Shown: positions 34,403 through 45,700 of the stretch, one piece after another
Position numbering within the stretch: the first letter of the stretch is position 1
Layout: each line of letters begins with the position of its first letter
From: Neptuniibacter sp. 1_MG-2023
GTDB taxonomy: Bacteria > Pseudomonadota > Gammaproteobacteria > Pseudomonadales > Balneatricaceae
Assembly: GCF_030547185.1 (NCBI RefSeq)
Contig: NZ_JAUOQR010000008.1
Span: forward strand, 87,015 to 151,014
Length of the DNA: 64,000 nucleotides
Reading direction: 5' to 3'
Translations under genes and position numbers: made by a program
The notes under the pieces: model-generated
The model's database searches: none
Told to the model about the DNA's origin: nothing
The model's input: only the letters and a program-made list of their open reading frames with translations

Positions 34403-35440
34403 TTACTGAGGTTCTATCTCTCTCAAATGACGGCCAACCGCTAATCTCGCCCCAAACAAACCCAGCAGTACTCCAACACCAATCAAGGATAGACTATCCA
34501 TAAAGCCTAAGCGTTGTAATTCAAAGTCTGTTTGATATAGCTCAATAAGTTGTCCTACTGGGGCACTAATCAAAAGAAAGCTAATTTCCACAAATATCCA
34601 AGCGATAAATGAGCCGATCAGCCCAAACCAAAAACCTGTATAGATAAATGGCCGCTTAACCCAAGCATCCGTTGCGCCTACTAATTTAGCCACTTGAATT
34701 TCATCTTTACGACTTTCTATAGACAACCGAATTGTATTACCCACCACCAACAAAACGGAAAGTGCTAATAAGGCGCCTAAGACCAATACTAAACGATTTG
34801 CTAATCGAACAAAGGACGCTAAACGTTCAACCCACACCATATCGAGTACCGCGTCCTCCACCTCTGGGAGTTCGATAAGCTCTTGTTGAAGCGCGGTTAG
34901 AACAGACTTTTTGTTATCCAATGGCTGTACAACAACAACCGCTGGCAACGGGTTTTTATCGAGAAACTCCAGCACGTCCGAAAAGCCTGATATGCGCTGA
35001 AATTCATGTAAACCTTGCTCTTTAGTCACTAATTCAACCGCAGCCAAATCCGTTCGCAGTAACATTTTCTGACTAAAGCGTTCCGCTTCTTCTGCAGGCA
35101 GAGTCTTTTGTAAATAGAGAGAAATACGCGGATCACCTTTCCATTCGCCACTTAGCTGATTTATATTTTTTAGACCAACAAACATTAAGCCGGGAAGCGC
35201 TAAAGCGATCGCAAGCACCGCCAATGTCATAAAACTAGGCAGAGGAGTTAACCACAAACGCTGCAATGATTGTTTTGCCGTACTTTTGTTATGGCGAACC
35301 CAGCTTTTAAACTCTGCGACAAAATCAACCTTATGCTTTGCCGCCCCTTTATGTGCAGAAGCAGCTGCTCCATCGACTGCGGGCTTTTCTACGGACCTTT
35401 GACGCTCCGCCCCTCTTTTGACCGGTTCACGGTTAGACAT
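34403..35440 (-). CDS. ftsX: Cell division protein FtsX
   Basis: A 345-residue inner-membrane protein with a basic cytoplasmic N-terminus (about 1-70), one membrane helix, a periplasmic extracellular domain (about 95-205) and three C-terminal membrane helices, as in FtsX. With FtsE it forms an ABC-type complex at the divisome that activates murein hydrolases through a periplasmic adaptor. The RPFIYTGFWFGLIGS segment near residue 265 is characteristic. It overlaps ftsE by eight bases. Confidence 0.95.
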   Translation of the reverse strand: MSNREPVKRGAERQRSVEKPAVDGAAASAHKGAAKHKVDFVAEFKSWVRHNKSTAKQSLQRLWLTPLPSFMTLAVLAIALALPGLMFVGLKNINQLSGEWKGDPRISLYLQKTLPAEEAERFSQKMLLRTDLAAVELVTKEQGLHEFQRISGFSDVLEFLDKNPLPAVVVVQPLDNKKSVLTALQQELIELPEVEDAVLDMVWVERLASFVRLANRLVLVLGALLALSVLLVVGNTIRLSIESRKDEIQVAKLVGATDAWVKRPFIYTGFWFGLIGSFIAWIFVEISFLLISAPVGQLIELYQTDFELQRLGFMDSLSLIGVGVLLGLFGARLAVGRHLREIEPQ

Positions 35441-36089
35441 TAATCAGTCTCCCTTGATCAAGGGTCAATGTCCGATAGGGCATACGTGATACTAGAGCCA
35501 AATCATGGGTTGCGATTAAAACCGTAGTACCGTGGAGATTAAATTCCATAAACAGACGCATAATCTCTTCAGACAACGCAGGGTCTAAGTTACCTGTCGG
35601 CTCATCCGCTAATAGAACTTGAGGTTTATGCACAATCGCACGGGCAATACCTATACGCTGCTGTTCACCTGTGGATAAAGTAATAGGGTTGAGCTTTTCT
35701 TTATGTAACAAACCAACTTTGTCTAACGCTGCACGTACCCGCTTACCTATATCTTCCTCATCGTAGCCGGAGATATGTAGAGGCAAAGCGACGTTTTCAA
35801 ATACGCTGCGATCAAATAGCAGCTGGTGATTCTGGAAAACCACACCTATACGACGCCGATGATAAGGGATATCGTCACGACTAAACTGAGCAAGATCTTG
35901 ACCTGCGATAGACACCTGTCCACGACTTGCCCTTTCCATCAACATAATTAATTTGAGAAGGGTACTTTTACCTGCGCCAGAGTGTCCTGTAAGAAAGGCC
36001 ATCTCCCCGCGGTTTAGTCTAAAACTGACATCACGCAGGGCGTCATGCCCTTCTGGGTAGCGTTTACTGACGTTCTCAAACTTAATCAT
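35433..36089 (-). CDS. ftsE: Cell division ATP-binding protein FtsE
   Basis: A 218-residue ABC ATPase with Walker A GHSGAGKST (about 35-43), signature LSTGEQQR, Walker B VLLADEPTGNLD and the switch His in ATHD. FtsE binds FtsX and ties ATP hydrolysis to cell-wall splitting at division. The signature has T rather than G at the third position, as often seen in FtsE. It is 49 bases downstream of ftsY and overlaps ftsX. Confidence 0.96.
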   Translation of the reverse strand: MIKFENVSKRYPEGHDALRDVSFRLNRGEMAFLTGHSGAGKSTLLKLIMLMERASRGQVSIAGQDLAQFSRDDIPYHRRRIGVVFQNHQLLFDRSVFENVALPLHISGYDEEDIGKRVRAALDKVGLLHKEKLNPITLSTGEQQRIGIARAIVHKPQVLLADEPTGNLDPALSEEIMRLFMEFNLHGTTVLIATHDLALVSRMPYRTLTLDQGRLINV

Positions 36090-36138
36090 CGCTGACGGTC
36101 ATATCCAAACACGTATACAAAAGTTAGGCTAGATGCCG

Positions 36139-37443
36139 CTAATCAAACAGGGCGTCTACAAACTCTTGTGAGTTAAAAGGGCGCAAATCATCAATCTGCT
36201 CACCAACACCGATAAAGCGAATCGGCAGATCCATCTGCTTAGCTATAGCAAAGATTACCCCACCTTTAGCTGTACCATCTAGCTTGGTCAGTGAGATACC
36301 TGTGACGCCAACGCTCTCTTTAAAAATCTTAGCTTGGCTCAGTGCGTTTTGGCCTGTACCGGCATCAAGTACTAACATAACTTCATGGGGCGCTTCAGGC
36401 GATAGCTTTTGCGTTACACGCACAACTTTCTCAAGCTCTTGCATCAGGTTATCTTTGTTCTGTAGACGACCTGCCGTGTCAGCGATCAAAATATCAATAT
36501 TCTTCGCTTGTGCCGATTGTACAGCGTCATAGATAACCGAGGCAGAATCGGCTCCTGTATGTTGAGCTACGACGGGAACTTTATTACGCTCCCCCCAAAC
36601 TTGTAACTGCTCAACAGCGGCCGCACGGAAGGTATCACCCGCAGCCAACATGACAGACTTACCTTCACTTTGGAACTTCTTAGCCAACTTACCGATGGTC
36701 GTCGTTTTGCCTACACCATTAACACCTACCATCAAAATAACATAAGGCTTTTGACTGCAATCAATCTGCAATGGTTGTTCTGATTGATGTAAAAGAGTTG
36801 ATAACTCCTCTTTTAAAGCCGCCTGCAATGCCTGCGGATCGCCCAACTGCTTACGGGCAACCTTTTCTGTCAAACGACCAATAATATCGGAAGTTGCTTC
36901 AACCCCAACATCAGCCATTAACAGGAGGGTTTCAATCTCTTCAAGTAGATCATCATCGATCTCCTTAGCGCCTAAAAAGATGTTACCTAGCTGCTCAGTT
37001 AAGCTTGCTTTAGTTTTACTTAAACCTTTTTTGATTCGCGCAAAGAAGCCTTTTTTCTCCTCCACCTGATCTTCGCTTTTCAGGTCGACCTCTGCTTCTT
37101 CAAGTTCAGGTATTTCATCTATGATCGCATCAACTATCTCTTCTTTTTCAGCCGGCTCCTCAGAGAGCGTAGGCGTCTCTTCAAAAACCTCAGCGGCAAT
37201 AGTTTCAGGAACGGTTTCCGGCTCAACTGTTTCTATTTCTGGTTCAACATTTTCCGTAGCAACAGGATCTTGCTCATCTATAGCTTTTGCAACCGCTGGC
37301 TGCTCTGCTTGATCCTCTTTTAGCTCAGCGATCGGCTGCTGGCTCTCTTCAACTTTCTCAACTGAGTTATTTTCTACTTCACTATGCTCAACGGTTTCTT
37401 CAGCTGAAGAGCCTCCGAACATGGATTTCAGTTTTTTAAACAT
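36139..37443 (-). CDS. ftsY: Signal recognition particle receptor FtsY
   Basis: A 434-residue GTPase that docks SRP-ribosome complexes at the membrane. The N-terminal part (about 1-130) is a long acidic Glu/Val-rich A domain, followed by the N domain (four-helix, from KKGFFARIKKGLSKTKASL) and the G domain with GVNGVGKTTTIGKLAKKF, DTFRAAAVEQL, DTAGR and TKLDGTAKGG. The A domain is lineage-variable and here contains repeated Val-Glu-Pro-Glu segments. It opens the ftsY-ftsE-ftsX operon. Confidence 0.96.
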   Translation of the reverse strand: MFKKLKSMFGGSSAEETVEHSEVENNSVEKVEESQQPIAELKEDQAEQPAVAKAIDEQDPVATENVEPEIETVEPETVPETIAAEVFEETPTLSEEPAEKEEIVDAIIDEIPELEEAEVDLKSEDQVEEKKGFFARIKKGLSKTKASLTEQLGNIFLGAKEIDDDLLEEIETLLLMADVGVEATSDIIGRLTEKVARKQLGDPQALQAALKEELSTLLHQSEQPLQIDCSQKPYVILMVGVNGVGKTTTIGKLAKKFQSEGKSVMLAAGDTFRAAAVEQLQVWGERNKVPVVAQHTGADSASVIYDAVQSAQAKNIDILIADTAGRLQNKDNLMQELEKVVRVTQKLSPEAPHEVMLVLDAGTGQNALSQAKIFKESVGVTGISLTKLDGTAKGGVIFAIAKQMDLPIRFIGVGEQIDDLRPFNSQEFVDALFD

Positions 37444-37517
37444 TTAACGTCCTCATGCTAAGGCGTTAGACAACCCCAACCTCAGCTTAAAAAAATTCGA
37501 TTATTGCCAATAGCAAA

Positions 37518-37652
37518 TCAATCGGATGAATTGTCATCACGAAGATAACGATAGATACCCGCCAACACGACAACTGTAATAAAGGCACCGGCATAAGCGA
37601 TGTAACTGGTATCCCAACCTTTATCAACAAACATCTCTTGTAAACTTAACAT
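37518..37652 (-). CDS. Small single-helix membrane protein (44 aa)
   Basis: ATG at 37652-37650 opens a 44-codon frame ending at TGA 37520-37518. The product has a charged N-terminus (MLSLQEMFVDKGWD), one hydrophobic helix (TSYIAYAGAFITVVVLAGIY) and a charged tail (RYLRDDNSSD), the profile of a small inner-membrane protein. GAGTGG lies about nine bases upstream. It sits just upstream of ftsY on the same strand, 74 bases away. No family is recognised; it could modulate a membrane partner. Confidence 0.6.
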   Translation of the reverse strand: MLSLQEMFVDKGWDTSYIAYAGAFITVVVLAGIYRYLRDDNSSD

Positions 37653-37846
37653 CCGCTATCCACTCTCAATTACCTTATAACAACTGAAAAATCAGCAGTT
37701 CATCGACAAAGTCTGGTATCTTATCACAGTAAATCGGCAGCATAACCCAGATCAGAGACCCAAGCGGTTCTATCTTTATGCTTAGGCCTAATTGGTTTAA
37801 GCCAAAGCGCCGTTATATGAACATTTAGTGCCTGAGAATCTTCAAG

Positions 37847-39040
37847 ATGACAAACGAGTACCGCCCCATTTTCAATCGCAAATATCTTGTAGGCTTAGTA
37901 TGGTTCAGCCTCATCGCCATTCTTATTCTTTCATCTATGGGACCCGGTGCGGTTAAGTATCACAGCATCGAAAACAACGACAGTAAAACCATCTATTGGA
38001 TGGAACTGGACGACCAACCGATGCAGCTGGTTTTTCTTTTAGCTACTCAGCCAGCGCTCAATAATACTCAGCAACAACTTCAGCAATTAAAAAGCTTAAT
38101 TTTACAGCAACGCTTACGGGCATTAGCCAGCCCCACCTATAGCTATAACGTCAATCCTAAGCAAGACCGTATCGAAGTTACTTTATCTTGGGCTAGTGGC
38201 CAACCATTACCAGAGCTCAACACTATATGGAAAACCCTAAATAAGCCGGTTGATAGTGTTCGCTGGAAGGAGCCGTTTACAAAAATTCAGGCACGTTACT
38301 ATTTAGCTGATCAATCAGAAGAACAAAAATTGATTAACTATTTCTATCAACAGCTCCAACCCAGCAATAATACTGCCGTACTCAGTCTGCTTAACGACTC
38401 CTATCTTGGGTTATTTGACGCACCTATATTTGCTATCAGTGGAGAGGATGCGGAGGATTATGTTGAGGTTATTGAGGAGCAACTACCACACTCGCTACAA
38501 TCACACCAAACCCAAAAAGCTCAAATTAAGAGCGCCGCGCTGGTTCGCGAACAAAGCCTAGGAGATAGATTCCGTTTACTGCTTGGGCAATCTCTTCCTC
38601 CGCGAGCATCACAGGACTTTGTTACACACCGCATTACCGCTCAAGTCGTGCAAGATCTACTGACCGAATACAAAGAACAACACAAACTAAACTTCCGCAT
38701 TCTCTGGGCTTCCCTCAAGGATATAGGTTTTCAGGCGCTTATTTTTGAAGGCGATCAGAACCCCGAGCCTATTCTGCCTCAACTACAGCAACAGATTAAT
38801 GAGGATTTAGTTGAGCAGAGTAAAAACCGACTCGCAGCAAACTGGCAAGAACGTATGCGTGACAATATGAACCAAGTCACCGCTTTGAGCTTAATCGCTT
38901 TTTATCAGCTGCCAACTGATACAATGGAAATCTATATTGATCAGATTCTAGATCAAGACGCGGATGATATTATTAAGCAGACACAGCAAGCACTGGATAG
39001 ATCGCAACCTATTAGCCTTTTCCAATCTCCAGTGCTTTAA
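37847..39040 (+). CDS. Membrane-anchored M16-like protein without zinc site
   Basis: A 397-residue protein with an N-terminal signal anchor (about 13-32, LVGLVWFSLIAILILSS). The remainder has the alpha/beta layout of M16 (insulinase-like) peptidase domains, and this position beside rsmD is where related genomes keep M16-type genes. The HxxEH zinc motif is absent, so I expect a non-catalytic subunit or degenerate copy, without its usual active partner next to it. The family call is inference from context and fold-like pattern. It is nine bases upstream of rsmD and probably co-transcribed with it. Confidence 0.65.
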   Translation: MTNEYRPIFNRKYLVGLVWFSLIAILILSSMGPGAVKYHSIENNDSKTIYWMELDDQPMQLVFLLATQPALNNTQQQLQQLKSLILQQRLRALASPTYSYNVNPKQDRIEVTLSWASGQPLPELNTIWKTLNKPVDSVRWKEPFTKIQARYYLADQSEEQKLINYFYQQLQPSNNTAVLSLLNDSYLGLFDAPIFAISGEDAEDYVEVIEEQLPHSLQSHQTQKAQIKSAALVREQSLGDRFRLLLGQSLPPRASQDFVTHRITAQVVQDLLTEYKEQHKLNFRILWASLKDIGFQALIFEGDQNPEPILPQLQQQINEDLVEQSKNRLAANWQERMRDNMNQVTALSLIAFYQLPTDTMEIYIDQILDQDADDIIKQTQQALDRSQPISLFQSPVL

Positions 39041-39049
39041 GGACCATAA

Positions 39050-39676
39050 ATGAGCCATAAAAACCCACCTCGTCGCAAACAAGGCAAACCATCTACACCA
39101 AGCTCTCAGCTACGCATTATTGGTGGTGAATGGAGAGGGCGTAAACTTGAGTTTTTAGCCACAGAAGGCTTACGCCCTACACCTGATCGTGTCAGAGAAA
39201 CGCTATTTAATTGGATACAAACGATCGTACCCGGCGCTCAATCTTTAGATCTGTTTAGTGGTAGTGGTGCTCTGGGCTTGGAGGCTCTCTCTCGAGGTGC
39301 AGAACGTACCACCTTCATAGAGAAAGATACGGCAGCTGCTCGTCAATTAAATAACAATCTACAGCGTTTAAAAGCTCAAAATGGAGAGGTTATTCAAGCT
39401 GATGTACTAGAATGGCTGGAGTCTCGACAACAAGATCAGGAAAGTAAGTATGACCTAATCTTTATGGACCCACCCTTTAGGAAAAACCTAATAGCCCCCT
39501 GCTGTGAACTACTGGAAAAGAGAAATTTGCTCCGCGACAACGCTTATATCTACATTGAAACCGAAGCAGAACTTATAGACCCCAACGTTCCAGCCCATTG
39601 GCATGAGCATCGTAAAAAAACGGCGGGGCAGGTTACTTACCGCCTATATCAACGAATCTCAGAATCTGAGATATAA
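39050..39676 (+). CDS. rsmD: 16S rRNA (guanine966-N2)-methyltransferase RsmD
   Basis: A 208-residue SAM-dependent methyltransferase that modifies G966 of 16S rRNA. The family opening LRIIGGEWRGRKLEF, TPDRVRETLFNW, SAM-binding LDLFSGSGALGLEALSRGA and the catalytic DPPF in LIFMDPPF are all seen. Length is normal. AAGGA precedes the ATG. Its last codons lie inside a 13-bp palindrome shared with the convergent TetR gene. Confidence 0.95.
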   Translation: MSHKNPPRRKQGKPSTPSSQLRIIGGEWRGRKLEFLATEGLRPTPDRVRETLFNWIQTIVPGAQSLDLFSGSGALGLEALSRGAERTTFIEKDTAAARQLNNNLQRLKAQNGEVIQADVLEWLESRQQDQESKYDLIFMDPPFRKNLIAPCCELLEKRNLLRDNAYIYIETEAELIDPNVPAHWHEHRKKTAGQVTYRLYQRISESEI

Positions 39677-39698
39677 GCATTTATTATGCTTATATCTC
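39668..39698. terminator. Palindrome spanning both stop codons of rsmD and tetR-type gene
   Basis: GAGATATAAGCAT and ATGCTTATATCTC form a perfect 13-bp stem with a TTATT loop. The stop codons of both convergent genes lie inside it. It lacks a T run on either side, so it may act as a 3' stabilising hairpin or weak bidirectional terminator. Confidence 0.6.
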
Positions 39699-40313
39699 CA
39701 AGCCATATAAAAAATGTTGAGTAAGACATTTAATTTGCTGCTTGCTATCGACCAACCCAGATCCCGTATTACGAATACTTGTTGTAATACCCATGATCAA
39801 ACCTAAAGCTGCGGCCGGTATAGGATCGCCTCCCCGTGAAGGCTTCTGAGCAATCTGCTTCTGCTTACGTGCTTTTTTAACAATTTTTGCTAATAGGTGT
39901 AACCACTCTCGGTGTTCATCCCGAATCTTATCCGAGATTGCTTGTAGCTCAACTGTGTGAGCAACACCTTGATGGAAAACCTGCCAGATACGTGCAGGGC
40001 GCCCTTCGGCTAATATGAGCGCGCTCCACTGCGTGATAAATTCACCCAATGACTCTAACGCATCTTGTCGTGCCGATTGCAGCTGATCGATAAAGATATC
40101 GTCTATAGGAAAACGACATTCATCATACAGCGCCTCAACAAGGTTTGTACGGTTTTTAAAATGCCAATAAAGCGCACCGTGAGTCAGCCCCGCCGCTGAC
40201 GCAACATCTTTCAAGCTAGTATTAGAGATACCTCTCTCAGCAAATAAAGTTAATGCTGTATCCAAAAGCAACTGGCGTGTTTGTTCTGCTTCTTCTTTGG
40301 TCCTTCGTGACAT
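39690..40313 (-). CDS. TetR-family transcriptional repressor
   Basis: A 207-residue TetR/AcrR regulator. The DNA-binding helix-turn-helix (about 10-57) reads LTLFAERGISNTSLKDVASAAG then LTHGALYWHFKNRTNLVEAL, close to AcrR-type efflux repressors. The C-terminal ligand domain is unclassified. No efflux genes are in the window; the nearest genes are rsmD (convergent) and an M48 protease upstream, so its target is unknown. It may regulate a distant efflux operon. Confidence 0.9.
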   Translation of the reverse strand: MSRRTKEEAEQTRQLLLDTALTLFAERGISNTSLKDVASAAGLTHGALYWHFKNRTNLVEALYDECRFPIDDIFIDQLQSARQDALESLGEFITQWSALILAEGRPARIWQVFHQGVAHTVELQAISDKIRDEHREWLHLLAKIVKKARKQKQIAQKPSRGGDPIPAAALGLIMGITTSIRNTGSGLVDSKQQIKCLTQHFLYGLEI

Positions 40314-40423
40314 ATACCTTTAACAACCGTCCATTAAATCAGATACGCATTATATAGTAGTCACTACACTCAATAAGTTACAGAAAGATTAAGTCTCTTA
40401 TGAAAACACCTATAAAAGTAAAA

Positions 40424-41680
40424 TTAGCGCGCGGCTTGCACATCATCCAAATATAATTTGGCGCTGTATTTTTTAAGGTCATCAACATTAAGCGAGTTTG
40501 GCAGTGAAAATCTCGCTGTAAAAACTTGTCCTGGTTTGATATATCCGTCCACATGGGAAACATAACGCTCTATTTTCCCATTACGTTTTAGATATAACCC
40601 CATCACAACATTAGTTAAGGTAGATCCATTAGCAGCATAGCGCCAACGGGTATCTAAAAGATGAGACCCCGCCTTGCGCGTTGACTCAACCTTGAGAACA
40701 GACTCCACCGACTTAACAAAATTCGCTTGCTGAAGCTGACGTAGCTCTTCACCTTTAGCTTGCTGATGCTGGACATATGCGCCTAGAGCAGTCGATAACA
40801 ACGCTGTAACTCCACCCCCTTCACCAGCAGCAACCTCATTACTATTTTTTTGCCACAGCACGTTATTATCTAGCAGGGCAGCAGCGCGTGGATTAATTTG
40901 ATTCTTTTTGTAATAGGGCAGTACCTTCGTCCCTACAGTTTTTGCTTCTTGATAACGTTCGGCATTCACTGGGTGATCATGGTGAAACAGCGCACGAGCA
41001 TTCCCCTCCTGCGTATATTTACGCTGCCAAATACGGCTTGCAGCGAGAGGGTCATAGCCCGCCAGCGCTGTATACAAAATACCAATGCGATCCGCCTCTC
41101 GCTCACTCTCATGGGTAAATGCAGCTTGATAGCCACTACGTCCCGCAGAATTAGAACCAACCAAGGCACTAACCTGCGCATGTGTTTGACGCTCATAAAC
41201 ATGGTTAGCCACAGTATGTGCTATCTCATGCCCCAATACAGCGGCAAGTTCGGCATCATCTTTCAAATCGGTCATCAACTGCGAATGAACAACAATATAA
41301 GTGCCCCCCGTAGTAAATGCGTTAAATGAATTACGCTTAATCAACAGCGGCTGCCAACGCTCCTGCTTCAGATGAGAAACTTTGTGAATACGGTCAAAGA
41401 TACGAACAAGGCGCTGATATTGCGTCCGGCTAATTGCCGCATTAATCGGGCGCTTATTTTTTTGTTCCTGTGCAATGATCTTTTCAACATAGGCATTTCC
41501 CTGCTCTATCTGCGCACTACGATTAGCCATACTCAAACTTCGCTGCCCAGTAACGCGGTCACGCTCACTAACAGACTCCGCCACTTGATATAAACCTTGA
41601 TCAACTTTTTGTAGCGCTTGGCACCCTGATAAAGCTACCAATATCAGAGCAACAAAACCTATTCGCCATGACCGAATCAC
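40424..41680 (-). CDS. M48-family lipoprotein metalloprotease
   Basis: A 418-residue envelope protease. An N-terminal lipoprotein leader with lipobox LSGC (Cys20) anchors it, and the zinc motif HEIAH (about 151-155) with the downstream third ligand in HESEREAD fit M48 peptidases such as LoiP/BepA. The C-terminal domain (about 250-418) is not familiar and includes a beta-rich segment. It probably degrades or helps assemble outer-membrane proteins. The start is GTG at 41680, preceded by AGGGGT. It stands alone, downstream of coaD on the opposite strand. Confidence 0.88.
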   Translation of the reverse strand: MIRSWRIGFVALILVALSGCQALQKVDQGLYQVAESVSERDRVTGQRSLSMANRSAQIEQGNAYVEKIIAQEQKNKRPINAAISRTQYQRLVRIFDRIHKVSHLKQERWQPLLIKRNSFNAFTTGGTYIVVHSQLMTDLKDDAELAAVLGHEIAHTVANHVYERQTHAQVSALVGSNSAGRSGYQAAFTHESEREADRIGILYTALAGYDPLAASRIWQRKYTQEGNARALFHHDHPVNAERYQEAKTVGTKVLPYYKKNQINPRAAALLDNNVLWQKNSNEVAAGEGGGVTALLSTALGAYVQHQQAKGEELRQLQQANFVKSVESVLKVESTRKAGSHLLDTRWRYAANGSTLTNVVMGLYLKRNGKIERYVSHVDGYIKPGQVFTARFSLPNSLNVDDLKKYSAKLYLDDVQAAR

Positions 41681-41849
41681 ACTAATACCCCTAAAATCCT
41701 TATAGTTATTTGTAATAACGGATTGTTTTTTTATAACCGATAGAGATCAACACATTCCATTATAGTATTTGTACAGCCCGAACAATTCGGATAATATGCC
41801 GCAATTGCAAACTTGCTATGTCACTAGAACTTGATTAAGCGAGTTTTAA

Positions 41850-42356
<507 letters not shown>

Positions 42357-42363
42357 TTTATAG

Positions 42364-42630
<267 letters not shown>

Positions 42631-42647
42631 TTGTATTTCCCTTAGCA

Positions 42648-42682
42648 CAATAAAAAAGCAGGCTTAGCCTGCTTTTTTATTG
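42648..42682. terminator. Bidirectional terminator after ferredoxin gene
   Basis: A perfect 16-bp inverted repeat (AAAAAAGCAGGC core) with a TTA loop, with runs of A and T at both sides. It ends 18 bases before the stop of the convergent giant gene. Confidence 0.93.
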
Positions 42683-42700
42683 TCTAAATATTACCCAAGT

Positions 42701-45700
42701 TTACTGATAACGCTCCTGCCAGAAGATCATACGATCACTCCCTCGCGCACGTCCAAACGTCACTATCGCATTCGGAAGATTAGCATCATCGCCACTACCA
42801 TCTTGATTCCAATCATAGCGTAACCAAGCATCAAGATTGACCACTGCGACAGGAAAAGATCCTGTATTATCATCGCCTCCAGTTCCAACGCCCGGCGCAC
42901 TAAAGCCTAAATTAAATTCACCGGCACTTGCCGCAGCATTAACACCTGTAATATTTAACGAACCTAGCGTACTACCATCACCAACAGACACCGTTCGCTC
43001 TGCATCAGTCACTCCACTTAGAGTGCTATCGAAAGTAATTGAGCTTAAAGGCAATACAGTACAACTGTCGTCAAGGCTAGTTACAAAAGCGCTACCATCC
43101 CAATATTGCACAGAGAAAGGCACCTTAAGATCTTCACTCTCAGGCCCATGAACTGATTGAATTTGCAGGCGGCCATAACGCAGAATTTGCTCGCCACCTA
43201 TAGCGGCCGCTGAACAGTTACCATCGACAACACAATCGTTATTATCTGCAGCATTCATTGTAAGTTCGCTCGTAGAGAACCCTCTAGCATCTCGCTCACT
43301 TGAAATACTTAGGCCTAACTGCAGTTTATTAAACGGGCCATCTTCTAGCCCCGCCGCATCTGGATTTCGGCTAAAGAAAGTGCTCGTGCTATCAAAGGCA
43401 TATTCACCCAATTGCCAATTATCACTATTAGAATAGCCACCCAGTCTCGTGCCTAAATCTATACCTAAATTATCATTTTCAGCTTCTGCTTGAATAGTTG
43501 CAGTCCCGCTGTATTCGTTATAATCATAATTCTGAGTAATCCGTTGCGCGTCACTCGCCGTACTATCAGTCACCCCTGCTGGCCGAGCCTCTATAGTGTA
43601 TTTAAACTCAGCGAAAGGTTGCTGCATATAAGTAAATGAAGATGAGCAACTTGCCACAATGCTATCACTAACGATCGCAAAGTGGTCGGGGTAGAAGCGT
43701 CCAACCTTGACTGGAACACTGGTAATATCCCCGGCAATACTACCCAGATAATTAGCAAGGGATGCTTTTATATTGATACTACCCACTTCATCATATTGAA
43801 GAGTTCCGGTGACTGCCGTGCCACCTCGGGTTAAATATGACTCAAACGTTAAAGGGCTCTCCCCCGTTAAATTACCTTCTATACCACTCGCCGGTGTAAA
43901 AGAGTCGAGACTTAACTCAACGTCACCGGCAAAATTTGGAGTGATGCTATTATTGACCGTAACATCCACACCATCATCAGGGGCACCATCTCGGTCCGTG
44001 TCATAAGCGCTTTGATAAAGATAAGCATTAAGCGTGACATCAAAATCGCTCCCTGCAGAGGTGAACCCAGAACCTGAAGTTTCATCACCTTCAGGGTTAT
44101 TAACTGTACCGGCGTTAATTGAAGAGAAACCAAATGCAAAAGGTCTCACTACAAATGAGTTACTGCTCCCACTGATCGTTGCTTTACCACTGCCTCCAGT
44201 AACATCAACTTCGGCCTGAGCATAAAGCTGAATTTGTCCAGCATCTTGATAGTTAATAACAATCTCACCTTCTCCCTCCACATTAAAATCAACAGAAGAG
44301 GTAAGGTAAGTTGGTGTTTCGGAAAGATCGGCCCCTGGGGCAGGCGTTCCGTTGCCATTAACAAATAATGCATCGTCAGCAGCACAGGTATTGGGGGAGA
44401 TACACTGATAACCAAAACCAACATCAACGCTGTTTCCTGGTTTTAGGGCGGTACATCGACCTGTATCAGGATCAGTTTGAATTGCTTTGATAGTTATCGT
44501 CTGCGCATTAGGCGTTTGGTTGTTAAGCTTTCCGGCTATCTGTATATCGATCTCTTCTAAAAAGCCATCAGCATAAAACTTAAACGCCGCATCCGCGTAT
44601 TCAATATTAGGATCGGAAGCTTCTCCATCACGATCGGTCGCAGAACCATCGTCCACATCTATATCCAAAACACCAACAGAGGTTCGAATCAACTGCACGG
44701 TTGTCGCCATTGCGCTGCCATCAAACGTATATGTTGCTGGGCTAAACGTATTGGTGACGTTAGTTCCGGACACTAATTCACTCGATAAGCTAATCGTGGT
44801 TCCACTCTCAGGAGCAATACTTTGCCCACTCTCATCTTTAGCCGTAATCGTTATATTGGCCGCTTCACAAGTGAGCGCAGGAGAGCTATGGCTTATCTCA
44901 TAGTAAGAGACGGCAGAAGCACACTCCTCTCGAACCGTACCATTCCAGTTTTTACCCGCAACTTGATTAGCATAAATATCGCTGACATCACTATCGGCTA
45001 AAACATCTTCAAAAATAATAACTTCATCCAACTGACCTTCGAAGTAAACGGGCGTCCCTTGGGTGTTCTCCATACGTCCGATGGATGAAAAGCCATTACC
45101 AATATCACCCGTAGAGCTTGTTCCGCTTTTATCCAACGCCCCGTCGATGTAAATTTTATATTCACCCGACACCACCTCTCGTGTTAACACTACATGGTGC
45201 CAACTCCCATCATTTATCACTGTATTGGACTTGGTCGCTGCGTAATCATCGCCGACGGTTAGCCCTATATGTCCTGACGCATCAATCCATCCCCAAAAGA
45301 TATCATCAGCACCGCCATTCTCCTCTATACCCGCCACACCGGGCGCTTGCCATGCCACATCATTCCCTGATTGAGTAGTTTTAATCCAAAAAATCAAACT
45401 CGCAGTTGTCTGTAACTGCGACAGGTCGGTAGCCGTTACATAATCAGTAACACCATCAAAATCACCCGCCCGACAAATAGCTCCAGAGGAAATTGTATCT
45501 GCATTTTGAGCCACGCCGTGATTATCATTACCACTGCTATCTTCAACTTCGTCAGCAGTTCCATTCCAGCCACTTTCATCAAAATGCCAATCGGCCAACG
45601 CGGAACAACCGGGACGCAAAGAACCATCATAGTTTTTGCCTGCATTTTGGTTAGTGTAGATGCTAGATATATCCGCGTTACTTAACACGGAATTAAAAAT

